This document shows, in pieces, positions 55,206-62,920 of a DNA stretch of 64,000 nt. A model generated the notes under the pieces. It searched no databases, was not told the origin of the DNA, and saw only the letters and a program-made list of their open reading frames with translations. Source of the DNA: Bacteroidota bacterium (GTDB lineage Bacteria > Bacteroidota > Bacteroidia > Bacteroidales > FEN-979); the NCBI GenBank assembly GCA_026391795.1, contig JAPLDI010000005.1, forward strand, positions 30,381-94,380, written 5' to 3'. The stretch's first letter is position 1; every line of letters begins with the position of its first letter. The translations under genes and the position numbers were made by a program.

Positions 55206-55661
55206 CTAACTAAGGCAAGTATCATTCGTCAACATCCCCCCCCCCCTCAATCTTGCTAATTTTTTAGACATTTGTGATTGGATATATTCGTCATACGCAT
55301 TGATCATAAGCTTGTTAAACTGTGTAATGATCCTATCTCCTTCACAGGTTAAATAATATCGACGTCTGTTTAGGATCTCCTTGGACCAAATGAGTTTTCT
55401 GATCTCAAGGGTCTTTAATTTTCTATGGAGATAAGCCCTCTGCCAGTTTCCAAGGAAGTTCTTCATCTGGGCTTTGTAAACAAGTGACCCGGTACCTGTC
55501 CTTCTAAGAAAGTAAATCACAGCTAATAAAGTTATCTCGTTATGAGTAATCCTGTACTCCCTCTTCAGCATATTAAGCGCGGGGATTCTCAGAGCCAAAA
55601 AGCGGCACTGTTCTTCGTGGAATTCCTTGGGGTCTAACATTTTTTCGGAGATTGTTTCCAT
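55206..55661 (-). CDS. Winged-helix (MarR-like) regulator with a G11 tract
   Basis: This 151-aa protein has a winged-helix core (ITHNEITLLAVIYFLRRTGTG, then WQRAYLHRKLKTLEIRKLIWSKEI, and NRRRYYLTCEGDRIITQF), typical of MarR/PadR-like DNA-binding proteins. It probably regulates island genes. An uninterrupted run of eleven G on the coding strand (55236-55246) lies 12 codons before the end, so the C-terminal residues depend on tract length. ATG 55661 was chosen. It is leftward and faces the rightward unknown genes. Confidence 0.7.
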   Translation of the reverse strand: METISEKMLDPKEFHEEQCRFLALRIPALNMLKREYRITHNEITLLAVIYFLRRTGTGSLVYKAQMKNFLGNWQRAYLHRKLKTLEIRKLIWSKEILNRRRYYLTCEGDRIITQFNKLMINAYDEYIQSQMSKKLARLRGGGMLTNDTCLS

Positions 55662-55764
55662 AGATTTAACAGTAACTACAATCAATTTGATGGGGGAGCC
55701 TTAATGGATCCCGAAAAATATTGTCCGATGCCGGGGTCCTGTTTTCTCGAAAATATAATTTAGA

Positions 55765-56373
55765 CTAAGGATAAACTCGAATTTCAACAAACAGATTCGT
55801 GATGGAGCCTGAATAACTTCCCAGCTCCCAAGTGATACGGTCAGGAGCGTAATCAGCCACTCCAGCCGCTTTAAAACCCTCAAGTGGATCAATTGCATAG
55901 CTTAGGGTGTTCCCTGCTGTAAATGCCCCATTTAGTACCGCATTCAATACAAGATGGCTGGGGTCCCAAGTCCATACAATTTCACCAATTGAATTTTCCA
56001 GTTGAGAGACAACTACTAGGCCAGTATCAACTTGGTTAATAAACCCTTTGAATACCTTATAATGGCCGGGATCAATGAACACGGTATCATGGGTTGAAAC
56101 GCCTGTACCGGTATTGTTCCCCGAGTAGAATTTTAATTTCCCCGACTCTAATAAGGACCCCACGGTTGATTTTGGTGTTGATGATGGAATATCATAAGAG
56201 ACAACGAACACTTTCCCTGAGTCCCGGGTAACAAGCAAATCCCCTGCTCGGATTCCAGCTTGATTTCGGATCTGTTCTGTTCTATTGGCAACAGAAACCA
56301 CCTTAGATGGTGACTGAGCAAATGCAATCGTGTAAGATAGCAGCAAGCCAAGTGATATAATCAGTTTTTTCAT
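55765..56373 (-). CDS. Secreted protein, unknown
   Basis: The 202-aa protein has a signal peptide (MKKLIISLGLLLSYTIAFAQ). The rest is glycine/serine-rich beta-type sequence (TGTGVSTHDTVFIDPGHYKVF, then DYAPDRITWELGSYSGS), plausible for an exported surface or phage-tail-like protein. No T9SS sorting domain or lipobox is visible. It is 105 bp downstream of the wHTH gene's start region on the same strand. Family unknown. Confidence 0.65.
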   Translation of the reverse strand: MKKLIISLGLLLSYTIAFAQSPSKVVSVANRTEQIRNQAGIRAGDLLVTRDSGKVFVVSYDIPSSTPKSTVGSLLESGKLKFYSGNNTGTGVSTHDTVFIDPGHYKVFKGFINQVDTGLVVVSQLENSIGEIVWTWDPSHLVLNAVLNGAFTAGNTLSYAIDPLEGFKAAGVADYAPDRITWELGSYSGSITNLFVEIRVYP

Positions 56374-56495
56374 TGGATCTGTTTTAAGGTTGCGATTTTT
56401 TTAGGGCAAATTATTAATGGCATATAAGATATGAAAATACAAGTGGTAATCTGATATCATAAGACTGCTTTTTCACGTTTAAAGCCAATCTTTTT

Positions 56496-57239
56496 TCATT
56501 CCCCCCTAATACCCCTTTTATTAATTGTTACCATTTTTTTCCGCCTCGTAAATTGTAAATTGGTACTTATTAAATCCGGTTCTTGGACTCCGATCGTTGC
56601 CCCTGTCTTTCTTAAATATTGTTTGTTTTCATTTCTGGGGTTACGATAGAATTCGATCTTGTTCGATAAAATACCAGTTGCTTTGATATTTTCCTTTGTT
56701 GTCAAGTAACCTTTAGCCTCTGATATGGCCTTTAAACGTCCTGCACTTGTATTGGAAATATGTACTAACTTTGCCAGGTAACTAACTGCTAAAGGATGAA
56801 AAAACGGCTGGCGGCCCAGGTGTTTTGCAAACCCCTTTTTTGTTGCGCTGGGCTGCCAATTAAGCCGTTTTTTATATCTCAGGATGTCTGATACTGCGCT
56901 TGCGAATAAAAACGCTCTAAAGGTCTTAAAATCACCTTGTGTACAAATTATCGCCCGTCTTGAATTGAATTGATACATTTGACGGATTTTATCAAATCCG
57001 CGAATGAAGAGTGTTTTTGATTTTGGATCAAAACCTACCCAGTTTAATTTTCGTAAAATAAGCAAGTGATTGTCAAGGGTCTTTCCAGTTATGCGAAGTT
57101 TCCTTGAAAGTTGATTCTTATTATATTGTATTCTCCCCGCACAAATGCTTTTAAGAACAACATACGACAGAAATGGATTGACAATACGATGCTGAAGGAC
57201 AAATGTGCAAAGTTCGATCGGGATTGCCAGTCTTGTCAT
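56496..57239 (-). CDS. HTH protein, possibly element replication/transfer regulator
   Basis: The 247-aa protein has a winged-helix start (VVLKSICAGRIQYNKNQLSRKLRITGKTLDNHLLILRKLNWVGFD) followed by a basic region. It has no nuclease or polymerase motif that I can see. Its ATG overlaps the stop of the Xis-like gene (ATGA), so the two are co-translated. In Bacteroidota elements such proteins often regulate excision or transfer; this is inference from the position. Confidence 0.6.
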   Translation of the reverse strand: MTRLAIPIELCTFVLQHRIVNPFLSYVVLKSICAGRIQYNKNQLSRKLRITGKTLDNHLLILRKLNWVGFDPKSKTLFIRGFDKIRQMYQFNSRRAIICTQGDFKTFRAFLFASAVSDILRYKKRLNWQPSATKKGFAKHLGRQPFFHPLAVSYLAKLVHISNTSAGRLKAISEAKGYLTTKENIKATGILSNKIEFYRNPRNENKQYLRKTGATIGVQEPDLISTNLQFTRRKKMVTINKRGIRGE

Positions 57240-57562
57240 CGATCCAAACTGTTAAGTGCATTGGTTTTAATTTCATCAAGAGTAGACCGCTTGCCAGATT
57301 GTATCCATGCCAATAACCCTGATCTTGAAAAATATAACCGACCTCGACGTTTCATACAAGGTATAACCCTCTGATGCACATACCCATACACAGTAGGCAC
57401 GGATACTGATAACATTTCTGCGGCAGCGGAAATTGTTAAAAGTTCATCTTTGATTGGATCGGATTTTCCAGGATTGACTTCTGATAATGCCTTACGAACC
57501 TGATTAAGAACCAGAGTTTCCAGCTCATTCAGGCGGATGGGAGTCATTAGTATATCATTCAT
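57236..57562 (-). CDS. Excisionase/MerR-type helix-turn-helix protein
   Basis: The 108-aa protein contains the excisionase-family DNA-binding domain (LLTISAAAEMLSVSVPTVYGYVHQRVIPCMKRRGRLYFSRSGLLAWI). Such proteins bend DNA near att sites and steer integrases toward excision. ATG 57562 was chosen because the longer reading crosses noncoding sequence. It is third from the integrase in a leftward run, which fits a directionality factor for this island. Confidence 0.82.
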   Translation of the reverse strand: MNDILMTPIRLNELETLVLNQVRKALSEVNPGKSDPIKDELLTISAAAEMLSVSVPTVYGYVHQRVIPCMKRRGRLYFSRSGLLAWIQSGKRSTLDEIKTNALNSLDR

Positions 57563-57667
57563 AGCTGTGATTTTTAAAATACAGCCACAAAAATATATAA
57601 ATAAATAGCGGAAAATCAAAGGGTTAGTCGCATATTTTGCATAATGCAAAATATGCAATTTGAGAAG

Positions 57668-58375
57668 TTAAGAAATGGTGGTAGCCAATGGTATAAACAA
57701 AAAAGAACTTTCTACTTTTGTTTGTCTTAAAATACTTTCAGAAATATTGATTCCAAAACTATTAATACTTATCGAAACCTTTTCTTTTGGGGATAATTTC
57801 CTGTGAAGATAACCCTGGACATTCAATCTGTTATATAAGTCGCCGAGTTCTGCCTTTTGTCCTATCCAACTATGATTTCCAGGATTACAAAATTTTTTGG
57901 TTACAAGAAGATTAAGAATTCTTTGATATTTATCTGGATCCTTAAAAGCCTCAAATAACTTGTCGTATCTCATCTCTATTTGAGGTTTAATTTTCTCCAT
58001 TTTCATTTCAACTCTCTTTAAATCAACCCAGCTAATTATTGACTGTTTTCGAGCATTAAACCCAGACCTATCTGTTATCATTGCAAAAAAAGAATCATTG
58101 GAAACATCGCCCTCGGGAATAGATTTTAAAACAAACTCAAGGAATTCAACCTTTCCAAAAGGGAAAATACTAAAGTTACCCTCAAGTAGGGTTTCAGCTA
58201 ATGAATAATCACCCCCAAATAACTTCAGGTAATATTGTTCTTCAGTATTTTGCTGATATATCTGGCTAATTCTTTGATCAGGACTCCCAATATCCAAGAC
58301 TTCTCCATAAATGGAATCTAATTCTTTGTATATCTCTTGAAATTCTTCTGAACGTAAATAAAAAGTAAAATCCAT
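57668..58375 (-). CDS. 235-aa protein, unknown
   Basis: The 235-aa product (MDFTFYLRSEEFQEIYKELD ...) is acidic, without signal peptide or membrane segment. A central KSIPEGDVSNDSFFAMITDRSG segment and a lysine-rich part occur. I recognise no family. It lies 26 bp downstream of the integrase gene and 105 bp before the Xis-like gene, so it is part of the integration module by position; small proteins between int and xis are common in Bacteroidota islands. Confidence 0.65.
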   Translation of the reverse strand: MDFTFYLRSEEFQEIYKELDSIYGEVLDIGSPDQRISQIYQQNTEEQYYLKLFGGDYSLAETLLEGNFSIFPFGKVEFLEFVLKSIPEGDVSNDSFFAMITDRSGFNARKQSIISWVDLKRVEMKMEKIKPQIEMRYDKLFEAFKDPDKYQRILNLLVTKKFCNPGNHSWIGQKAELGDLYNRLNVQGYLHRKLSPKEKVSISINSFGINISESILRQTKVESSFLFIPLATTIS

Positions 58376-58401
58376 TCAAAACCTTGTTTAGTTGCTAAAT
58401 T

Positions 58402-59739
58402 TCAATCGTTAGATTCAGGTAACAACATTTCAGCCCATTTCCTTTTTTCTTCATCCTCAAAGTTAGCAAGGTAGCTTTGTGTTGTTTGCTTATTCCGGTG
58501 CCCCAGAGATTCACTAATAAACTCAATGGACGCACCCGAACGCTTTAAAACTGTTGCAAAACTGTGACGCGCACCATAAGTGGTCACTCTATCAATGCTG
58601 ATCTCTTTACAGACGGTCTCCATGTTATTATTGATTGTCTGTACTGCCTGCTTTATTGATCTATATTCATCCTGGGGTGTCATTCCGTTTTTAAGAATTT
58701 GGAAAATATATTCATCCCTGTTTGTGGGTTTTGTTCCCCATCGGTCAATAATCCTACCAATTTGACGGGTAATTATTATTTCAATTGTCGCTTCTTCCTC
58801 CGCAGATTCGGCAGTTTTGGCTCTAACCAAGATAATCTTGTCTCCATCGATATTTGAATACCTTAAACGGGCTACGTCCTTAATGTTTATACCATTGCAT
58901 AGGTAGCTGAATAGCCATAAATCCCGGCTCCGTTCTTCGATCGTACCATTTGCGAGAGGGTGGAATGCTATTTTAGCAACATCAGCTTGAGTTAATGCCT
59001 TTTTTTTGTTTTTTCCTTTCGGAATTTGATATAACCCCTCTTTTGATTTTCCAAATGGATAAAGTACACCAACCGGCTTAATACTATTAAATATAGTTCG
59101 GACATTACGTAAATATATCCCCACAGTGGTTCGGCTGTTTGGTTTCGCTGTTTTTTTACCTTTTATGATCCTGGGCGTCAACATCCATTTTTCGTAGTCT
59201 CTAAGAAATTTCACAGTAACACGTTCAAAAGGAAGTTTTTCTTTTCCACTAAAATCTTTAAGTGAATTTACCGCACACTCAAAAGTAACCGCTGTACTAA
59301 TCCGTCCCTCTGATCTCATTTCTTTTCCCCGGGAGTCCAACATTGAGAACAAATCATTCTTATCAGTTGGTTTGTTGAAGTAGTTAGCTTCAAAATTATC
59401 AAAAGAAAAGATAATCATTTCCTTAACAACATCCTTTGCTTGTGTTATGATTGTTGCAAAGTGAAGGTTAAGCACTTCAAACTTTTTTACAAGTTTTTTA
59501 TCTGGCTTTTCTTTTTCAGTATAGGTTTTTGTTGCTGCTTTAAAAGTTTCTTTTGTTAATAAAATAGTTTGGCCGCAAAGCTGGGAAAATGAAGGATCTT
59601 CTATTGCTGGATACTTTAAAATCCAAAACCGACTCTTTCTTTTATAGGTAACGCGAAGCCTGACCGGGAACCTTCCGTCCTTGCCGGGACGTGAAGTATC
59701 TAAGGTAATTGCTGGAACTGCTTTAGCCTCTGTTTTCAT
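58402..59739 (-). CDS. int: Tyrosine recombinase (integrase) of the island
   Basis: The 445-aa integrase has an N-terminal arm-binding region (LDTSRPGKDGRFPVRLRVTYKRKSRFW), a SAM-like core-binding domain, and a C-terminal catalytic domain. Here the usual Arg I position reads NGINIKDVARL (Asn), box II reads YGARHSF (Tyr for the first His, Arg kept), and LGHRNKQTTQSYLANF carries the His and the nucleophile Tyr. A changed Arg I is known for IntDOT-type integrases. The gene sits 152 bp inside attR, the usual place for a tRNA-targeted island. ATG 59739 was chosen; the longer reading would start inside the att repeat. Confidence 0.93.
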   Translation of the reverse strand: MKTEAKAVPAITLDTSRPGKDGRFPVRLRVTYKRKSRFWILKYPAIEDPSFSQLCGQTILLTKETFKAATKTYTEKEKPDKKLVKKFEVLNLHFATIITQAKDVVKEMIIFSFDNFEANYFNKPTDKNDLFSMLDSRGKEMRSEGRISTAVTFECAVNSLKDFSGKEKLPFERVTVKFLRDYEKWMLTPRIIKGKKTAKPNSRTTVGIYLRNVRTIFNSIKPVGVLYPFGKSKEGLYQIPKGKNKKKALTQADVAKIAFHPLANGTIEERSRDLWLFSYLCNGINIKDVARLRYSNIDGDKIILVRAKTAESAEEEATIEIIITRQIGRIIDRWGTKPTNRDEYIFQILKNGMTPQDEYRSIKQAVQTINNNMETVCKEISIDRVTTYGARHSFATVLKRSGASIEFISESLGHRNKQTTQSYLANFEDEEKRKWAEMLLPESND

Positions 59740-59752
59740 AGTGATTGGAAAT

Positions 59753-59807
59753 AATGTGATAACAAATGTAATAACATTTATTAAAAAATCACAAAATATC
59801 ACAAAAA
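59753..59807. repeat. Direct repeats upstream of int, candidate arm/Xis sites
   Basis: Two pairs of direct repeats lie between attR and int. AATGTGATAAC/AATGTAATAAC (59753-59763, 59765-59775; period 12) and ATCACAAAAT/ATCACAAAAA (59788-59797, 59798-59807; period 10). Helical-turn spacing suggests binding sites for Int or Xis. Confidence 0.5.
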
Positions 59808-59890
59808 TATTATTAACCGAAATTGATAAAATCAAGCATTTACAGTATGTTTTATGAAGGGTACAAAATTTTGACAAATCATTAAAATTA

Positions 59891-59936
59891 TGACTCATAA
59901 TCAGGTGGTCCCTGGTTCAAGTCCAGGTGGGCCCAC
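59891..59936 (+). repeat. attR: displaced tRNA 3' part
   Basis: This is the second copy of the 46-bp repeat. It is followed by CAGT, so the displaced end reads ...GGGCCCACCA: the encoded CCA tail of the original host tRNA gene was left on this side. Confidence 0.93.
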
Positions 59937-60163
59937 CAGTTCAAGTGTGAAGTGTGAAGTGCGAAAAGCGAGGTGTACTAATTCACACTTCACGTTTCGC
60001 ACTTCACGTTTCAGACATCCCACATCCCACATCCCACATCCCACATCCCATTTCTCTATAAGGTTTCTATAAGCCGGCTGTAATATTCCCGGGGCATGAG
60101 TAGGGCATGAGTAGGGCATGGGGAGGTCGGTACGGATGGCGTACGCGGTAGAAATTTTTCCCG
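59937..60163. repeat. Repeat-rich spacer right of attR
   Basis: The 227 bp contain inverted repeats of a TTCACACTTCACGTTTCGCACTTC type against GTGTGAAGTGTGAAGTGCGAA (59943-59968 versus 59982-60010). They also contain five or so CCCACAT heptamers (60017-60050) and two to three GGGCATGAGTA units (60093-60120). No gene is seen. Confidence 0.6.
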
Positions 60164-60793
60164 CTAATTTCTCTTTATTTCATCTTTGTGTTTTTCAGAA
60201 TAAAGTTTTAAATATCTGAAAAATGTTGAGTCATTCCATGATCCCTCATTATTAAAATCATGGTACAGTTTCTCATCTTTTGAAATATATTTTTTTACTT
60301 TATTTTTACTGAGTTCTAAAAGTTCGCCGGAATTAAAATCAATAGCCAGGATTCCATAGGTAAAGCCTCCGCCACTCCTGTATGCTACTTTAAAATAGCA
60401 ATATCTTCCAATAAAAAGAAGTTTATAGAATTTGGAATAGGGCTTAAATATTACCTTTCCTGACGAAATACTGGTTTCCCTGTTAATGTACACATTCTTC
60501 CCGTCGCAAAATCCCCATACAGTCCCTGTTTCGTTCGCTTTTTCTTTTTCAATTTTTAACGTATAACAGGTATCTCTGTGCGTAAAGGCTTCCACTTGCG
60601 ATAAGTTGCTGTAAACCAGTATTTCTGCCTGGATATTATAATCCAGAGGAATGGATGGCGAATTTAATTTGAACTCTTGATAGGTTTTATAAATTCCCTT
60701 TTTCAAAGCAAGAGTATCATCAACGATTAAATTTTGAGTGTATGCCACCTGCATTAGAATGCAGGAACAAAACAGAGCAATATTTTTTTTCAT
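60164..60793 (-). CDS. Secreted protein, unknown
   Basis: The 209-aa protein has a signal peptide (MKKNIALFCSCILMQVAYTQ) and mixed alpha/beta sequence with no motif I recognise; a paired Gly-rich strand YRSGGGFTYGILAIDFNSGELLEL is distinctive. No T9SS C-terminal domain. It is the first gene right of the island end, leftward, with a long upstream spacer. Confidence 0.7.
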   Translation of the reverse strand: MKKNIALFCSCILMQVAYTQNLIVDDTLALKKGIYKTYQEFKLNSPSIPLDYNIQAEILVYSNLSQVEAFTHRDTCYTLKIEKEKANETGTVWGFCDGKNVYINRETSISSGKVIFKPYSKFYKLLFIGRYCYFKVAYRSGGGFTYGILAIDFNSGELLELSKNKVKKYISKDEKLYHDFNNEGSWNDSTFFRYLKLYSEKHKDEIKRN

Positions 60794-60985
60794 AGTTTAT
60801 GATATTTAGTCAGCTGTTATTTCAAGTACCCATGATTTTCATAATGGCCATAGTCAATTATTTTTATACTTACGAGGTGATTTCCCATCAAGGTACACCA
60901 ACTTTTATTTACGTGTTACAAGCCTTCGAAAACCTCTGAAACCCGCATGCACTATGCCATTTGCTGTATGCAGCAGATTGTATAC
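60794..60985. other. Spacer with inverted-repeat words, no gene seen
   Basis: About 190 bp without an ORF. ATGCACTATGCC and GTATGCAGCAG words resemble those near 61320-61340. No promoter with both elements is visible. Confidence 0.35.
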
Positions 60986-61129
60986 TTACGGGTTGTGATG
61001 TTCAGGGTAATTCTTATATCTTTTTAAAATATGCAGCGTAACGAATGCAGATGTCATAAAAAACGAGATCCCGATCAAATGAGAAAACAACTTACTGCTT
61101 GATTCTCCAAGTGCATTAAAATCATTCAT
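60986..61129 (-). CDS. Tiny membrane protein (47 aa)
   Basis: A 47-aa ORF (MNDFNALGESSSKLFSHLIG ...) with one hydrophobic helix (about 17-34) and a basic, His-rich tail ending EHHNP. Its ATG overlaps the stop of the 41-aa ORF (ATGA). The coupling and hydrophobic profile support a real gene pair although both are very short. Confidence 0.5.
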   Translation of the reverse strand: MNDFNALGESSSKLFSHLIGISFFMTSAFVTLHILKRYKNYPEHHNP

Positions 61130-61251
61130 GGACCCAAATAATTAAAAAGTATGCCCGGCACATATTTTTTATAAGACCAGATACTCCGTTGATAAAATAA
61201 AACTAAAGGAAGCATTATGAGCAAAGCTATTTCCAATGCGCTGATAACCAT
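61126..61251 (-). CDS. Tiny membrane protein (41 aa)
   Basis: A 41-aa ORF (MVISALEIALLIMLPLVLFY ...) with a helix at residues 2-20 and a polar tail (YKKYVPGILFNYLGP). It overlaps the 47-aa ORF by 4 bp. Without a homologue this may instead be the remnant of a larger membrane gene; a stop lies 14 codons before the ATG in frame. Confidence 0.45.
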   Translation of the reverse strand: MVISALEIALLIMLPLVLFYQRSIWSYKKYVPGILFNYLGP

Positions 61252-61453
61252 AAATCCAAAGTTATGGTAAAAATGAATATCTGCTCTATTCTAAATCAAG
61301 TCTAAAACTTTGAATCCTCACCGTATGCAGAATGCATGACCTGTTGCCTGTCGCGTGACCTGTAAAACCCTGTGCCGTCATAACCTTTGCCAAGCCGAAA
61401 ACCTTTATCCGCATTGGTTTTACAGGCTTGTCAGCGGCTGGCATTCATTTATT
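61252..61453. repeat. Spacer with 11-bp inverted repeat
   Basis: CCTGTAAAACC (61359-61369) and GGTTTTACAGG (61416-61426) are perfect inverse copies 46 bp apart, so an 11-bp stem with a large loop is possible. No gene seen. Confidence 0.45.
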
Positions 61454-61933
61454 TTATGATTGTATTATTTTATTTAACTCTCTTTCATAATCAAACTGCA
61501 AATCCTCATGTAAAGAATGCAGGATTTTTTTGATCGCTTCTATTTGACGTATGTAAATATTATTAAGCGCTGTATTTTCTTCCATGGATGGGCTCAGTTT
61601 TTTTAGTTCGCAACAAAAACAAAGCAACAATTCCACCTCTGTTTCCTTTTTCTTTGAATAGTGGATATACTTTTTAATAGCCCGCAATATTTTACGTACA
61701 CTCTTTTTGATAAAATAATAATTCCGGTTGTTAACCTGCGCAAATAGTTGCTCAATTTCTCTTTTTACACTTTCTACATAAGCCGGTTCATTGGATGCTT
61801 CATACAAGAGGTAAGTCAATAATTCTTTATTTTCCTTTTTGAATTTTGATAAATGTAAACAAAGTTCCAGCAGTTCATCTTGTGAACGACTACTTAATTC
61901 CAGTTTGAGTTCTCTAATGGAGGCTGCTTTCAC
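61454..61933 (-). CDS. 159-aa helical protein, unknown
   Basis: The 159-aa product is lysine/glutamate-rich and almost entirely helical (IRELKLELSSRSQDELLELC ... YIHYSKKKETEVELLLCFCCELKK), with no membrane segment. It begins at GTG 61933 (GTGAAAGCAGCC); no ATG fits. I recognise no family; short Leu/Lys helical repeats suggest a protein-protein interaction domain. Confidence 0.65.
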   Translation of the reverse strand: MKAASIRELKLELSSRSQDELLELCLHLSKFKKENKELLTYLLYEASNEPAYVESVKREIEQLFAQVNNRNYYFIKKSVRKILRAIKKYIHYSKKKETEVELLLCFCCELKKLSPSMEENTALNNIYIRQIEAIKKILHSLHEDLQFDYERELNKIIQS

Positions 61934-62027
61934 ATATGAAATCTTAGTAGTGTTTGATCATTTCTTTTTGCTTGCCGGCTCATTAAGCAATGGAGCTGTT
62001 ATTTATTTGCATAAAATGTAAAGTATT

Positions 62028-62621
62028 CTATTGCCGTTTTAATTTGCCCTTGCGGCTCGTCGTTTTATAGGCCAATAAACCAACTATCACTGCGCTTGCT
62101 GCCAGGGAAAGAACCCAATCGTACCATTGAAAGAACGGAAGGGCTGTAAGGAATGTCACTGCACCAAGCGGCAGCAACAAAACAGAATTTGTGATCAATC
62201 CAGGATTATAGGTGGGCTTATCGGGTTGAAAAATTAGTGTATGCATTAAATTGTTTATCGATAATTCAAATAACATCATTGAAAAACCAACCCATGGTGC
62301 AATGTTGGCAAGAATAGCGCCGATTATTACCATCGGCCATGCAATTATAATGTTTACCTGAAATACATAGCCTTCATCAAGTGGGTAGTTGCGATCGGTT
62401 CTGGAACCAAAAGAGGTTTTCAAATTGAAAAATTCTTTAAAACTTATAGGGGACAAAACATACTCCTCAATTTCATGAATCATTAAAAAGGGGAGATGAA
62501 GCCATAAAAGAAATTGATAAAAAGTCATGGAACTTCTAAAATAAATCAGAATGACTAATAATACCGGAGCAATGAACAAATTTGCGCTTTGCCAGAATCG
62601 ATTAACTTTTTGAATATTCAT
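62028..62621 (-). CDS. HXXEE domain membrane protein
   Basis: The 197-aa protein has about five transmembrane helices and the HXXEE motif in LMIHEIEEYVLSP (His-Glu-Ile-Glu-Glu, about residues 49-53), plus the conserved NLMHTLIF and YNPGLITN segments. The family name comes from this motif, which may bind a metal in the membrane; the reaction is not known. Complete gene with an ATG start. Confidence 0.88.
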   Translation of the reverse strand: MNIQKVNRFWQSANLFIAPVLLVILIYFRSSMTFYQFLLWLHLPFLMIHEIEEYVLSPISFKEFFNLKTSFGSRTDRNYPLDEGYVFQVNIIIAWPMVIIGAILANIAPWVGFSMMLFELSINNLMHTLIFQPDKPTYNPGLITNSVLLLPLGAVTFLTALPFFQWYDWVLSLAASAVIVGLLAYKTTSRKGKLKRQ

Positions 62622-62920
62622 AAGACCTTCTTTTACGGATTTGAATTTAAAAAAAGACGAATTGTCAACATGACCGCTATATTGCCGAACATCCCGCCCG
62701 CAGCCGCTTTACGGGTTTTACTTGTTCCTGCATTTGTTTCCCTCTGTCATTTGCAGGTTGAGTGAATGCCACTCTCCTGAAGCTGCCCGCATTGTCGGCT
62801 GCCGCCTCGTTGTGCCCGCCTGTTTATTTCTTAGGGTACTAAATTAACGCATTTCGTTCAATTACCATAAGCATTGCAACAATCAGGCAGTGTTGGGGGT
62901 ACAGGCATGCCGGCGCTTTT
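62622..62920. other. Spacer without recognised feature
   Basis: About 300 bp, mixed GC, no ORF longer than shadows of neighbours. Words such as GCAGCCGCTTTACGGGTTTTAC echo those at 61360-61440, but I find no paired att-type sites. Confidence 0.35.

Larger units (their letters stand above)
42197..59936. mobile_element. 17.7-kb integrated genomic island in a CAU tRNA gene
   Basis: Borders are the perfect 46-bp repeats. The interior is visibly more AT-rich than the left flank, carries a tyrosine integrase and excisionase-like gene at the right end, and holds defence-type and unknown cargo. Relaxase, coupling protein, type IV secretion and replication genes are absent, so this is a non-conjugative island that would need help to move. 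Gene order: helicase, DUF1156 methyltransferase, DUF499 ATPase (rightward); small protein and peptidase-like gene (leftward); structured RNA and three small genes (rightward); wHTH, secreted protein, HTH protein, Xis-like, unknown, integrase (leftward). Confidence 0.9.

Noticed and set aside
59740-59898. Longer integrase start at 59898
   Set aside because: It would begin inside the attR repeat and add a hydrophobic, non-integrase stretch; ATG 59739 fits the conserved N-terminus.
42197-59936. Integrative conjugative element
   Set aside because: No relaxase, coupling protein or type IV secretion genes are present among the readable genes.
60794-62920. Integron-type gene cassette array
   Set aside because: The leftward small genes with long spacers look like cassettes, but I find no paired RYYYAAC/GTTRRRY att sites and no integron integrase here.
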